From Himantopus leucocephalus (lineage: Eukaryota > Chordata > Aves > Charadriiformes > Recurvirostridae), in contig RSEF01000012.1 in the NCBI GenBank assembly GCA_003993805.1, positions 4,823,948-4,887,947 of the forward strand: a DNA stretch of 64,000 nt, read 5' to 3'. A program made the translations under genes and the position numbers. Positions 14,396-25,745 of this stretch are shown piece by piece (the stretch's first letter is position 1; every line of letters begins with the position of its first letter). The notes beneath the pieces were generated by a model that saw only the letters and a program-made list of their open reading frames with translations, made no database searches and was not told the DNA's origin.

Positions 14396-14435
14396 TTTCT
14401 CAAATCTTGCTGGCGCTTCTCAAATCTTGCCGGCG
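14396..14435. repeat. Short tandem duplication, 2 x 20 bp
   Basis: Two adjacent 20-base units carry TCTCAAATCTTGCYGGCG and differ at two positions only. It lies just left of the degenerate minisatellite at 14471-14620. Confidence 0.9.
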
Positions 14436-14470
14436 CTCTGCAATCGCCTCCATTGGCAAAGCAGTTGTAT

Positions 14471-14620
14471 CACTACACAAGCAGCACCCTACCATTAAGC
14501 AAATAGGGTCTCTCTCATCCTACCACTACATAAACAGTCCCCTACCATGGTAAAAGCATCCTTTCATTACCATGCAGCATCTCGCTATTTCAAGCACAGC
14601 ATCCCACTACCTCATTACAA
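14471..14620. repeat. Degenerate minisatellite, unit about 20-30 bp
   Basis: ACCA or ACTA followed by an AGCA or AACA motif and a CATCC- or CCCT-type end recurs about six times (starts near 14471, 14491, 14522, 14543, 14567 and 14585). Spacing is 19-31 bases. The units are strongly diverged and some have insertions, so it looks like an old decaying tandem array. No coding function is apparent. Confidence 0.5.
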
Positions 14621-14838
14621 CTCCATTACACAATGACATGTCAGCGAACTCTCTTATTAAGTGGTAAGCTTAAGACAGCATTACTGAACTAAACAAACAG
14701 GCCTGCTAGGTGTTCTTTTTTAAAAGCTTCTCCAACTTTCTTCCATCTTCATACTCTCCGTCAAAGGGTCAGACTGACACCACTAATAGGGAACAACATT
14801 ACGGATGAACTTGGGTCACTATGTTCAAAAAGTCTTAC

Positions 14839-14935
14839 CTGGTGCCTTGGGAGAAAAGATACTGCATGGCCTAACTTTGCTTTTCCTAGCACTCGTCTGG
14901 GGCCACTCTGGTCGCCCTGAGTAAGAACGTTCCTT
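14839..14935 (-). other. Candidate minus-strand exon
   Basis: On the reverse strand, 97 bases lie between a good acceptor (a pyrimidine-rich stretch ending CTCATTCTCCCAG) and a strong donor (GGCACCAG|GTAAGACT). Two of the three frames are open across it, and GC content is higher than in the flanks. No protein family is recognised in either frame. It could be an exon of a transcript running leftward from the divergent promoter near 33 kb, or a splice-like accident in an old LTR. Confidence 0.3.
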
Positions 14936-17900
14936 CTGGGAGAATGAGAGTCATCCCATCTCCATGTTATTTGGCTCAGCTCTATTAACAGAGCTAATAC
15001 TGTTATCTATAGCCTGGACCGTTAGTGTGGACGTAGTTTCCGGTAAAGATACATCAAAGACAGTCTTACAGATTCTTCCACTAAGAAATCAGCTAATGAG
15101 GTGAAAGGAGCAGAACTTAGATTCTCTGCTCTGCAGGATAATGAGATTTCACAACTTCAGCTATATTTCTAAATGGAACAAAATCCTCAAATTTTGAAAA
15201 TCATATTCTGAATTTGGCTTTTTAAAAATGCTTATTTAAAAATGCTTAATTCACCTAAAAAACCTAAAAATTCAAAGCAGCAAGTCATTGCAAACTGTGA
15301 AATAAAAATCTAGGCAAGCTTTGAAGGAAACAGCAATAAATTTTATTATACCAGCTGCTATTATTGGTAAACAAGTCAGGTTTTGGGGCATGCGGCTCCT
15401 GCTTCAGGTCTGAAACAGAAACAGTCTTTGACTCCTTTCCAGATGCATCATCTGGTCTAATAAAAGATATTAAGTCTCCCAGCATGCCTTGCCTTATTCA
15501 TATGTTTAGGCCTCTTCTGCTACAATAAATAGTAATAAAAGGATATTTCTGTAAGAAAAATGACATTTCAACAGTGTTAGTACTTCTTTCATCAAAACAT
15601 TATTCAAGAAAAGTGGGCTGGTTTTGTCAAACTATCTTTTTCAGCAGGAACAGACTTTCATATTCTGTACAACAATTCAATTTACCAAAAATTATCAGTG
15701 TTCCAAAATAATACATAAACATTGGTAAAATGTGATGATAGCTTTCATTTTGGAAAAGCTTAAACAGGCTGGAAATGGATCAGAAAGAAGAATAAAAGCA
15801 GATACAGCAGATGCATTGCATAGAGCCTAAGATCCTATGGCAATCACAGCCACGGGATGTGGCTGAGACAAATGGTATTATAAGAGTCAACTAGCAATTT
15901 TTAATTTGCCAACAATGGAACCACATACAGCTGAATTAAAGAGCTACCTATCTTTGAGCACAATCGAGCCACCAGCTGTGATCAGAGAATAATTGCGCTG
16001 CAGTATATCACAGGGAAATCTTTTCACTTTTCCTTAGAAGTATCCTGCCTGAGTTGACTGGGTACTCTAGCACAAGGCTATTTTATTGGGATATGTTGCT
16101 ACATACTACATGCTAATAGACATTGGCTTTCCTCATCTGTCATTTTCGTGCTCCTAAAGGTGAAGGGCATCCTTTTCAGACAGTTCTCCTAGTATTTAAG
16201 ATTTTGCAACTAAACATTAAAAAAAAAAAAAATAAATACATAGGACACTTCCCAGTTTCTGTTGGGACACTCTATACTTTAAAAAGGTCTATGTTCATTT
16301 TTCCTAGGTTTCTACATAGACACAGCAGGGGATCTCTGTTGAGATCTATTTGTTCTTTCTGACTTTGTTTTTCACTCCTGCACTAGTAGCAGTCACCTCT
16401 TACACACAGACATCAAACCCTTCCACACTGCTGCTCTGCACCTGAACCAGAGACAAGCCTTTTTGGTGAAACTGAGTCTCCTACGTGAAATGGTGCAGAA
16501 CTGGATCAAAGCTAAGTATTCTGTTAAATTTTAATACTGCCTATAACCAAATTCCAAGGAGCTGCTGAACTTAATCATCCTGGTAGCTAGAGCCTGTTGT
16601 GAGAGGCAGACCTGCCCAGAAGCAGCAAAAGAGACTCCCAGCTAAGAGTAGATACCTGTTGCACAGAATAAACCATCATATCCCTTCCTATGTCATCCTC
16701 TTCTCCCCAAACCAGCTGGTCTGGATGAGCAGGGAGAGCTATGATCCAACTGCCTTCTTGCTATTATCCCACTCAACTCTCCATAATAACATGAGGTGGA
16801 AGGAGAGCCAGAGCTGATAGCAGCCCTCTTACTCACCCAAACAGCCAGCCAGAGATTGTGTGGAAATATTAAATGCAAAGCAGCCTTGACTGCTGAAAGA
16901 AGGGACCTCACAGCCAAGCCTATGTGCTCACTGAAATTTTTGGTCATAAGTTTTGGTCTATTTCCCTCTATGGACCCTCAGTTAGGGTGTCTTAGACATT
17001 CTGAAGAAATCATCAGACACGAAATCAACAGATCGATAACTCTAGTTCAGTCACCTCCTCCTGCTTGTTCCACACAGCTTCAAATTCTAATATTAACCTT
17101 ACGTAGGCAGCAAGTTATTCATTATCTGTGAATGCTGACAGTACAAGGAAATTGCAAGATAATCAGATTTTTTTCATATAAAAATATGAGTGTACATTTT
17201 CCTGAAGAACCACAGGACAATACTGACAACAAGAGGCTAGACTTGGAAAAGAAAATGAGCTCTGGAGAAGGTCATTGGTTCTATTGAAAAAGCATTACCA
17301 ATCTACTACTAATAATGGAGTTTTCTCTCATATAAAGGCCAGCAAAAAAGTAAGACTAGATATTTTTCAGCTGATAGTAGATATTAAAACCATGCCTATG
17401 TCCCAAAACATTTCATACTAAAACTGTACCTTCTATGAGTATGCTTGGCTGCTCTGATGTCAGAAAATCGGGGAGGTAAGGGTGTTAAATCTTGTCTATC
17501 TGATCAAAGAAAATGCTATTATTTTTGTTAGAAGGACACAGACTCAGAACCAAACTTTCTGTGGGAAAATTAGTTCCATCTCTAAGCAAAATTCTGCCAA
17601 ATTTCTGCATCCATTTCCACTGGCAGAGGACCTTGGTTCTCCTTTTGTAGACTGTAACCAATCATATGAAGTGATTCACAAGAATAACATTAAAGCAGCT
17701 TTTTCTTCTCTCTCTGGCGAACATCCATTGCCCTGTGGCTGATACGCGGTGAGGAACTCCACCTGCTTTTCCTTACGGAGTGCAGAGCTTAAATTGTTTT
17801 AGCTCCCAAATTTGTTCCTGATTGTTTCAGTCACCAGTGAGCTTGGAGATAGGTTTACCGCTGAAGTTTTCCTAGTGACTTTGTATCAGCTGTCTGTTTA

Positions 17901-18896
17901 ATGGTACCTTGGGACTTCTGTTTAATGTTTAACCATAGGATTTCGAATATCTCATTCCCTAGAGCTTAGAAATGCATTTTCATTCCTAGTAATGTATAGA
18001 CAACCAATCCTCTTATTGTAAGTCTTACATTAAAGGGCTCCAGTCAGTCCCTAGAGTGACAGGTACCCTTTCATCAATAATAACCTTGAGAGAAATTATT
18101 CACTAAACTTTTATTTCTTTTAAAAATAAAAAAATATGGTGATGAACATGCAATTGGAGCAGGTGGGATTTTGACTAGTTCTGTATTATACTTCCTGCTG
18201 TTACTCGTTCTGTATCTTACAGCTTGGCCTAAGCCCCATACAGATTCACACTCAATACCCTCAATGCTCATGAGGAGCATTGACACCTTGCTGGTGTGTA
18301 CAAAATCCACATTCTGCTTGCATGGATCTCTTGAGACTGGAGAGAAACAAAGTCATTTAGACTGACAGCTCAAAAACAGTGTGCTTATGGAATGCATCCT
18401 TCTGAAAGCAAAATATTCCCAAACTTGCCTTGCTTGAAATAAAGCATAGATATTCTCCTTTTCCAAAGGGATTCAGCCCACGTTATTGAGGATTAGCTTA
18501 CTATTTAGATTTAAAAATGGGATTTTGTAATGGATTTGAAATGACAGACTATTAGACACTTGATTATACATTCAAAGAGATGGGTAAAGCACTGCAAACT
18601 TTCTTATCTGTGTGATCTACTCTAGTGAAAACTTCCAAGAGAGAAGGCTACATAATCTGCCGTAAATAATTCCATTAATTTGAATAGTAGATGTCTATCT
18701 GGCCTTCTAAGATGGCTTTGAAAAATTCCAATTTTGATTTCATCATTTAGAATTTATTTTAGTAGAAAATTATTTCATGTATCTCACCAAACCTAAATCA
18801 GAATGTCTTCACCAGTTCTGCAAGATACCACCCTTAGAAATTGTATTTCCCTAGCCTGTTTCTGTTACCTAATTGCATTGCTCTGCGTTCTTCCAG
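14936..18896. other. Non-coding AT-rich block
   Basis: No gene or clear repeat beyond an A13 run near 16220-16232. Open frames here (for example 16796-17131) have no recognisable domain or splice support. At 18261-18283 there is a perfect 9-base inverted repeat (TCAATGCTC/GAGCATTGA) with a 5-base loop. It could form a small hairpin but has no assigned role. Confidence 0.55.
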
Positions 18897-19013
18897 GAGA
18901 TACTAACTAGGGAATGATCTCTGCAGTGAAGCCATGCAATGCTGAAGTACCTGAACAAGAAGCATCATTTCCAATACTCAGTGTAATCAGAAGGATACCA
19001 TCCTCCTGAAGAG
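18897..19013 (+). other. Candidate non-coding exon
   Basis: The 117 bases are bounded by a good acceptor (TGCTCTGCGTTCTTCCAG|GAG) and an ideal donor (CTGAAGAG|GTAAGTGC). All three forward frames hit stop codons within the first 21 bases, so an internal coding exon is excluded. It could be a 5' UTR or lncRNA exon on the plus strand. The paired signals are the best in the upstream half, but such pairs also occur by chance in a 64 kb window. Confidence 0.35.
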
Positions 19014-22000
19014 GTAAGTGCTTGCGTGCTCTTGGGCACTTCTTTGCTTCAGGAATATGGTCTAAGTGCCACAGTCAGGACAGCTTCCAAGGCATCTTTA
19101 CAAACGTAATACACAATGTACCACAAACACCGACATGACCTTTATGTTATTAAAGTTCCTTCAGTTGTAAAGCTTATGATTGCTATTGTGTCAAATGACA
19201 GTGCCTGTCAGGACTGCATAACTGCTCTTTATTATTATGTCTTGTGATTTTGCGTCTCCTCCTCCACATGATATTTTCTTACTACAGTAATGCTAAGTAT
19301 TTTAATGTTCCTGTGCTTTTGCTTAGAGCCCTCAGATGAGCATTTCTTACTTGTTTTTTACTGGTACTGTTCTTGGCAGTCTGCTGTTCCAGCCATTTAT
19401 TTCATTTAAAACATTTCTTACCTGCCAGATTCTTTAAATCATGCCTCCAAGCGCCAAGACACCTGGAGAGGAATTCACAAACTTCCGACATCCAGTAAAA
19501 ACACTATGAACCTTGACAATGTTTTTTTAAAACTACCACCTTATCACATTTGTTTTTCCATCACACATGCATGTATGAGTGCATTTGTGTGTGCAGCTGC
19601 TGAGGTCAGAGAAAGGGAAACGGAAAAATTTTTAACAACCATCTCCAGTTCCAAGTTCCTTAACTAAAGATAGCCAGTCTATATGATGGCAAAATAAAGG
19701 AAGATAAAGCAGAATCTCAATATTGCAGCTGCGCTGCTTAGTGTTAATGGAAGCAGCAGGATAATGTGAATTCACCAACTGTGGGGACTTGGGGACTGCC
19801 ATTCCTTATCACGGACAGAGGTCTTGGATGGACCCAGCCGCAGGACAGTTTTACCTAGTGAGGGGCATTCAGCAGCCTTCGTTAAAAGCAAGTTATTTCT
19901 TTCATCAAATAGTTTCTTTAATGAAATTAAGGTTTCAGTCACCTGAAATGACTCCTTAATCTAGGGTTAACTCAGGATATTTTCTAAAAAAACCCTATAT
20001 ATGAAAAGAGGACTTTGATTTTCCTATCATCAATCCTATTTGACATACACAAGTATGTCAAAGTACACAAGAAAAAGTCTAAACCATGGGTAGAAATATT
20101 GACTGCCTACCGGTAACTGCTGATGTTTGCAAAGGTTTCCAGGGCACCTACATCTCTCACCTTTCTCACCTCCACGTCCAGAGCTCACAGCCAGCAATAT
20201 AAAAAACACTAACAACTGAAGAGCTCCCTCACTGACACCTCTTACAAATGAGATGATGACTTGCTACTACATCTGTTTAAGAAACTGCCATCACCTATGT
20301 CTTGACAGTCATATTCCCCAGAATAAGGCTGGCAGGAAGGAAAGTGTGCCCTTCTGTACAAAAGCTGGTATGTTATCTTAAATGACATCTTAGTAAGTCT
20401 AAGCCCAGAAGTAAAATTAAGACAGCTGCTAGCTACAGTTCTTAAAAGTGGCAAACCCACCTCAGGACTGTGAATTGTGCCTCTGTACAGAACATGCATT
20501 ACCAACAGAGCTACAGGGCAGGAATATTATAGCCACTAATGCACTCCGAACAGTATTCTTTGTCTAATGCTGCCACCTCTGAAGTCAATGAACACTAAAA
20601 TGGAAATTTAGTTAGTACTTGTGCTCTGTGAAAAATCCTTGTCCAAAGCATAAGGGAGATGTACAGTACTTCCTCAGACTCCTTCTGATCCTACTTCCTA
20701 CCAAAAGTAAAGTTAGGTTCCCAGGTTAGCCTCAGGAAACCAGCCTCAGGGGAGGCTGGCTCATCTATTTGATTACAGAGGAGGGGGAATATTATTTGTC
20801 ATTATTATGTTATGGGACTAGGCTTCTTGACAGCTGGTGCTAGACACCATCCATCAGAAATACACTGAACAGTCTTTTTAGAAAGTGGTAATAAACTCCT
20901 GCACACAATAACCAAGAGGAGCAGGTGCTTAACATTATTTAATCTTATCAGAGAGCACATGCATTTGCCAAGTCTTACTTTTATGACTGATGAAGACGGA
21001 AACGAGCAGGAGAATTGGAAAAGTGACTAGAAAATTAAGATAACATCAAGACAAGAAGATTTTAAAAGAGCCAAAATTATTCTGAACTCCAAACTTCACT
21101 GGATAGCACAAGCTAGACACATTACATGTAATATAATTTATGTTCACTTTGTTCTATGCTGCCACATGAAGCAAAAAGGCATCAGCAGAAACAGCTGTGC
21201 TGCCCTCATTCCCTTCACTCATCTTTCCAAGGGAGTAATTGCAGTTACAAGATCTTTTAGAGTTACAAGTTTGGGTTTACAAGACTTTTGTGTATTCCTG
21301 CCCACTGGTAAGGGTACAAACAATTACAGCATACACTATACCATGTTTATACATCTGAGGGATAGGATCAATCCCAAACTATTTGACTTTCAAAACCAGA
21401 ACCCCATTGTTTGTTTTTATCTTAGTTATCAGTCTTCAAACAAACTGGTCTCGTGAGAATTTTATGCCATCCCATCAAAACTTGAAAAGTTTGGAAACTC
21501 AAACTTATTTTTTTGTTCAAGTTATGTGTTCTTTTTCTTTACATGAATAGCTAATTAATGTTATCGGCTTAGGTTTCAGCTTATCTCTTACCTACAGGAC
21601 ATTTATTTTAAGTGTTCTTATCAGAGAAAACCAGAAATCATCTTTACATTGGCAATCTCTTTAGTATGGTGAAAACACTTCTATTTTCCTACTTAAATAA
21701 CTTTTAATAAGTTGCGCTCTGACTTCCTCAAATAATTCCTATCAACTACCTTGAATGTGAACTTTTGAAAGTCATCAAACAAATGTCCTTCTTCAAGAAA
21801 GGCATAAACGGATACTCTACAGCCATGAGTCACACAGAGTGCAAGCCTTTTTTGCTCTTTCTAAAACAACATAGGAAACCTTTTCAAAAGAACATAGCAA
21901 TTTTGGGTGCTCAACTTGATAGACTAAATAAGTTTTCAGAGTACTGCTGCTCAGCATTCCCTAGAAAGCAATCCTTTTCTGACTTGTTGAGGATAGACAC

Positions 22001-25000
22001 TTGAAACCACAAATCCCTTTTAACAATCTTAGCTTGTTTTGTATCTCACTAATAAACCCAATTTGTATTACAGCTAGCGTCCTACTGATGCTTCCCTGGC
22101 AAGAATTAGAATAAATGCCCATTACTGTTTGAAACTGGTTAGTGGTTTCTAAAGAGAAGTATAGAGTTTTATGGTGAAATTACATTAAGTGCAATATAAC
22201 TAAGTGGCCAAGCCGCCAAGCAAGATTGAGCAGTCCCAGTGTATCCCATGCCACAGGGACTTCCCATGATCAGCAGCAGGGCTGCTAGCTGATCCGGCTG
22301 TTGGAGAAGTCAGCTAACAAGGCAGCAACTGGATTGCCTGAGGCCCAGCCAGAGTCAGGTGGCAATGGATAGCTGCGACTGCTGGAAGGCAATGCCGTCT
22401 ATGACAACCGCCTGGAGTCTCCTTCCACATGGCTCTTAAGATACCTGGTATGTAATCTGTGACTGCTGTCCATGTAAAGACTATGCTGGATAGCTCACAG
22501 GACCAGGAAAGCTGGCCAACCTGCAGTGTGGTAATTAATAAATGTTTAGGCATTTCCCTTGGTATTGTAGGAACATAGTTTGGAGATTATCAAATGAATG
22601 TAAGACTGTTGATAACAACAGAGGAGAATGCCAACCAGCACTACCTCAGTAAAAAAACACACCACAACTAGCTGATGTATGAGTGAAGACAGAAAGAAAG
22701 AGAGAAAGCTATTTTCATGGCTTGTTTATTCCTTAAGACAGTTGTTTTCCCCATGCATTCAACTGCTGTGATACCTGCCTGAAATCTGTAGTATTAGTGG
22801 CATAGTGTTTGAACTCTCTAACTTGGCTATTGTGGGCAAGGCTGATGTAGTTGCACTATGGGTGCATAATGCAGGTTAGAGGACATACTCCAAATGCTTA
22901 TGGATAAGTTTGGAAGCATTTTAAGACTGCTTAAACAAGGTGCGGTTTACACCTTTATTTCTTTCCGGAAGCCTGGATTAAGAGGATGAGGCTTCTCTGT
23001 GGCTGTTGAGTGTCACCGACTGCCCTGACAAGGGCAAGAAAGCTAAAGACTTGGTACACCTGTCTCCATAAGGAGAGAGTAAGAGAAGCCACTCTTTGGT
23101 TGTGAGGAAGCAGGTTAGAGGCCCTTCTCCAGATTATGAGACTACACCTCTGCCCTAGGCAGTCTGCAGAAGAAACACAGACTGGTGAGTGCTCAAGAGA
23201 TACTTTCACTCGTTGAAGGAAGGGCGAGTGGGAAACACATTAAGCTCTACTGCATCATTTTCCTCATAGACTGGCAAAGCCTACCAAGATCAGCAATGAG
23301 CACTGTACCAAAACAGACTGATAAATACTGGAGCCTCCTGGGTATGTTTGTCGGTTCTGCTCAAACAAGCTGCCTTGGCTGGGATTTGAGAACTCTCCCT
23401 TTTTGAATTAGATTTCTGAGTTATTGGAGAAAGTTGATAGAGTTCCCTTCACGCTGAGCTCCTCGCACATCTGGAGGGTATGCAGAGATCCATGTGGGCA
23501 TAGTCTGCTTCCTAGCACTAGCGACGTGTGTCAGAATTGCACTGCGCTGCTGTTACATGCCCATGCAAAACAACCGGTGCTTTCCAGAAGCACTGGACAG
23601 AATTACTGTGCGTGTGTAAGCCAGTTGCATAGCTGTCAGACAGACAGATGGTCCATGTTCCACAAAGTCTGCACAGGCACAGACCCACACATTTCTGTCT
23701 GCAAATTTCATTCAAAAGTACTCTTGCCCTAGAATAAGATACTGGTACCACTTTGGAAGAACTACTCACACATCTGTCCTGGACACTTGTTTGCTCTTTT
23801 TATACCACTAGCTTGTTCTTGAGTTATGATGACAAAGTGGCAGAGGGAAGAGAGATTTCCTTTTCCAAATTGCTGCTCCTGCTTTTCCAGCCACTGTTAC
23901 AGGACTGGAGTGTCTGGTGACCAGGAAATTATAGGGTAAGAATTGAAGAGATTTTTAAAAATTAGTTTTCTTAGCACACATAGAAAACCAGCACTGGCTT
24001 CCAATGTGTTTTTAACATTAACTCTTACTGGGATATGTCTGTCTCAGTGTGTGCACATATGGTGTTTGTTTTGGTTTGGGTTTTTTTGACATATGAAATT
24101 CTTTTTTAATAACTTTATCTAGACATTAACAATCTAGCAAAATGTGAGACACAGTGCTAATAGGAACATACAATCACCATCAGCAGCAGAACCCAAATCA
24201 AAACATAAATACCTAATATCTGCTTATTCTCCCTGTGAAAATCAATTCTCTTGTAGCTACTTAATTGTTTTTCCCCTCTCCCTCCTGTTCTGCCAGCTAA
24301 AATTGATTTTAGAACTGCTTTTGCAAGGGGTCTCCAATTTATCAAGCACCCATGGCCAATTGAAAAGAACATCAGTAGAACAGTCAGGCTGTTCATAAAA
24401 TGTTTTGTTGGTGGGCTACAAATATCACATTTGGGGTTAGAGTTAGGTCCCAAAATAAACTGAAACTGAAAATTCATTATGGAGGACTTCAATGTCTTTG
24501 CAAGGATACAGATTTGAAGACTTCAGAAGAGGACAAAAAATACTTTAGCACATTTTTGCAAAATGATAGTGTCTCACCCTCTCCCCAGGAAATTAATCAG
24601 AGTGTAATCAAAATATATTTCCAGCTGCTGAAGTTCACTTCCTCCCTTGTAGATTTTTCTCATATATAAATCGAACCTCAAATTCAAAGTCATGTTAACT
24701 GGACAGCTGTTCTCACAAAGCTGCATGAAGTGGCAGTATCTGTTGTTACCTCTGTTGTGCTTTCTGTAGCCCTGCTTGATGGGACTTCCTTATACAGAGA
24801 TCACACATAGGGGAGAGAAAAAAAAAAAAATCAACACAAAACCCCCTGTAGCTAATATTTACTACAAATCAAGCAGAAACTTCTTAAGTGACAGTGGAAT
24901 ACATACAGTCCTCACTTATTCAGAATTGTGACCCTTGCTGTGGTATTCCCACCCTGCAAACTGGGATCAATGGAGCTTACCGATCTAAAGTGAGAAAATT

Positions 25001-25050
25001 CATGGGCTGAGATAAAGACAGTTTCATAGGTAAAGCAGCAGCTGTGGGCA
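19014..25050. other. Non-coding block with small inverted repeats
   Basis: No gene recognised. A perfect 10-base inverted repeat with a 4-base loop lies at 20039-20062 (TTTGACATAC/GTATGTCAAA), and an 8-base one at 20740-20759 (CCAGCCTC/GAGGCTGG). The segments 22200-22560 and 23150-23770 are richer in GC and CpG than their surroundings and may be diverged LTR or DNA-transposon remnants, but I could not match a family. A short GAAA/GAGA-rich stretch is at 22688-22710. Confidence 0.5.
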
Positions 25051-25506
25051 CAAGCAAAGCAAAATAAGGAATTCATTCACTATATCCCATTGGTAGGTAG
25101 ATGTTTAGCCGTTTCCAGGAAAGCAGGGCTTCATCATGCATAGCAGTTACTTGGGAAGACAAATGCCTTAACTCTGAATGTCTTCTACCCTTTCTCCTCC
25201 TTTCCTCCAGCTTTATATACTGAGCATGACGTCATATGTTATGGAATATCCCTTTGGTCAGTTGGGGTCAGCTGTCCCTGCTGTGTCCCCTCCCAACCTC
25301 TTGTGCGCCCCCAGCCTACCTGCTGGCAGGGTAAGAAACAGAAAAGTGGGAGAAACAGAAAAGGCCTTGATGTTGTGTAAGCACTGTTCAGCAATAGCTA
25401 AAACATCTCTATGTTATCAAAACTGTTTTGGTCACAAATCCAAAAACCAGCACCGTAACAGGCACTATGAAGAAAATTAACTCTATCTCAGCCAAAACCA
25501 GTACAG
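25051..25506 (+). mobile_element. Dispersed avian repeat, probably ERV LTR
   Basis: The run matches along its length a repeat I know from many bird genomes. Ordered landmarks are GGTTACTTGGGAAGAC-type text (here CAGTTACTTGGGAAGAC), CAGCTTTATATACTGAGC, TGACGTCATATG, GGAATATCCCTTTGGTCAG, CAGAAAAGGCCTTGA and AGAAAATTAACTCTATC. A TATA-like box (25212-25219) and a palindromic CRE, TGACGTCA (25227-25234), sit together near mid-element, as in an LTR promoter. A 14-base string (AGAAACAGAAAAG with flank) is locally duplicated near 25334-25362. No gag/pol/env coding was seen, so this is a solo, decayed copy. That it is a repeat is well supported; the LTR class is inferred. Confidence 0.7.
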
Positions 25507-25555
25507 TAGGAAATGAAGAACAATTACAGCTGCAAGGAAAATAAAGGGCGGCCAG

Positions 25556-25745
25556 AATGTAATTACCCAGGCTGGAATATGGCCAGAACACTAGGGCTTA
25601 ATGTTCCTACTCTTGTGAAAGGAACAACAAAAAATACTTGCGCTGCAGCAGCCAGGCTCTCTAGTTTTGCTTTATCTGAACCACAGCACCTCCTATGGCA
25701 CTGTTCCCAGCAATGTGGTAGCCATAGGCTAGTATTGCTCCTAGG
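25556..25745 (+). repeat. Ancient sauropsid/amniote interspersed repeat
   Basis: The string CCCAGGCTGGAATATGGCCA, then GAACACTAGGGCTTAATG and CCTACTCTTGTGAAA, parallels a repeat consensus I remember from turtles and crocodilians (CCAGGCTGGAATTTGGCCAG, ACACCGGGGTTAACAC, CCTACTCTTACGA). Further on, CACAGCACCTCCTATGGCAC and AGCCATAGGCTAGTATTG fit the same consensus in order. I cannot assign a family name. It abuts the probable LTR but looks much older. Confidence 0.6.
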
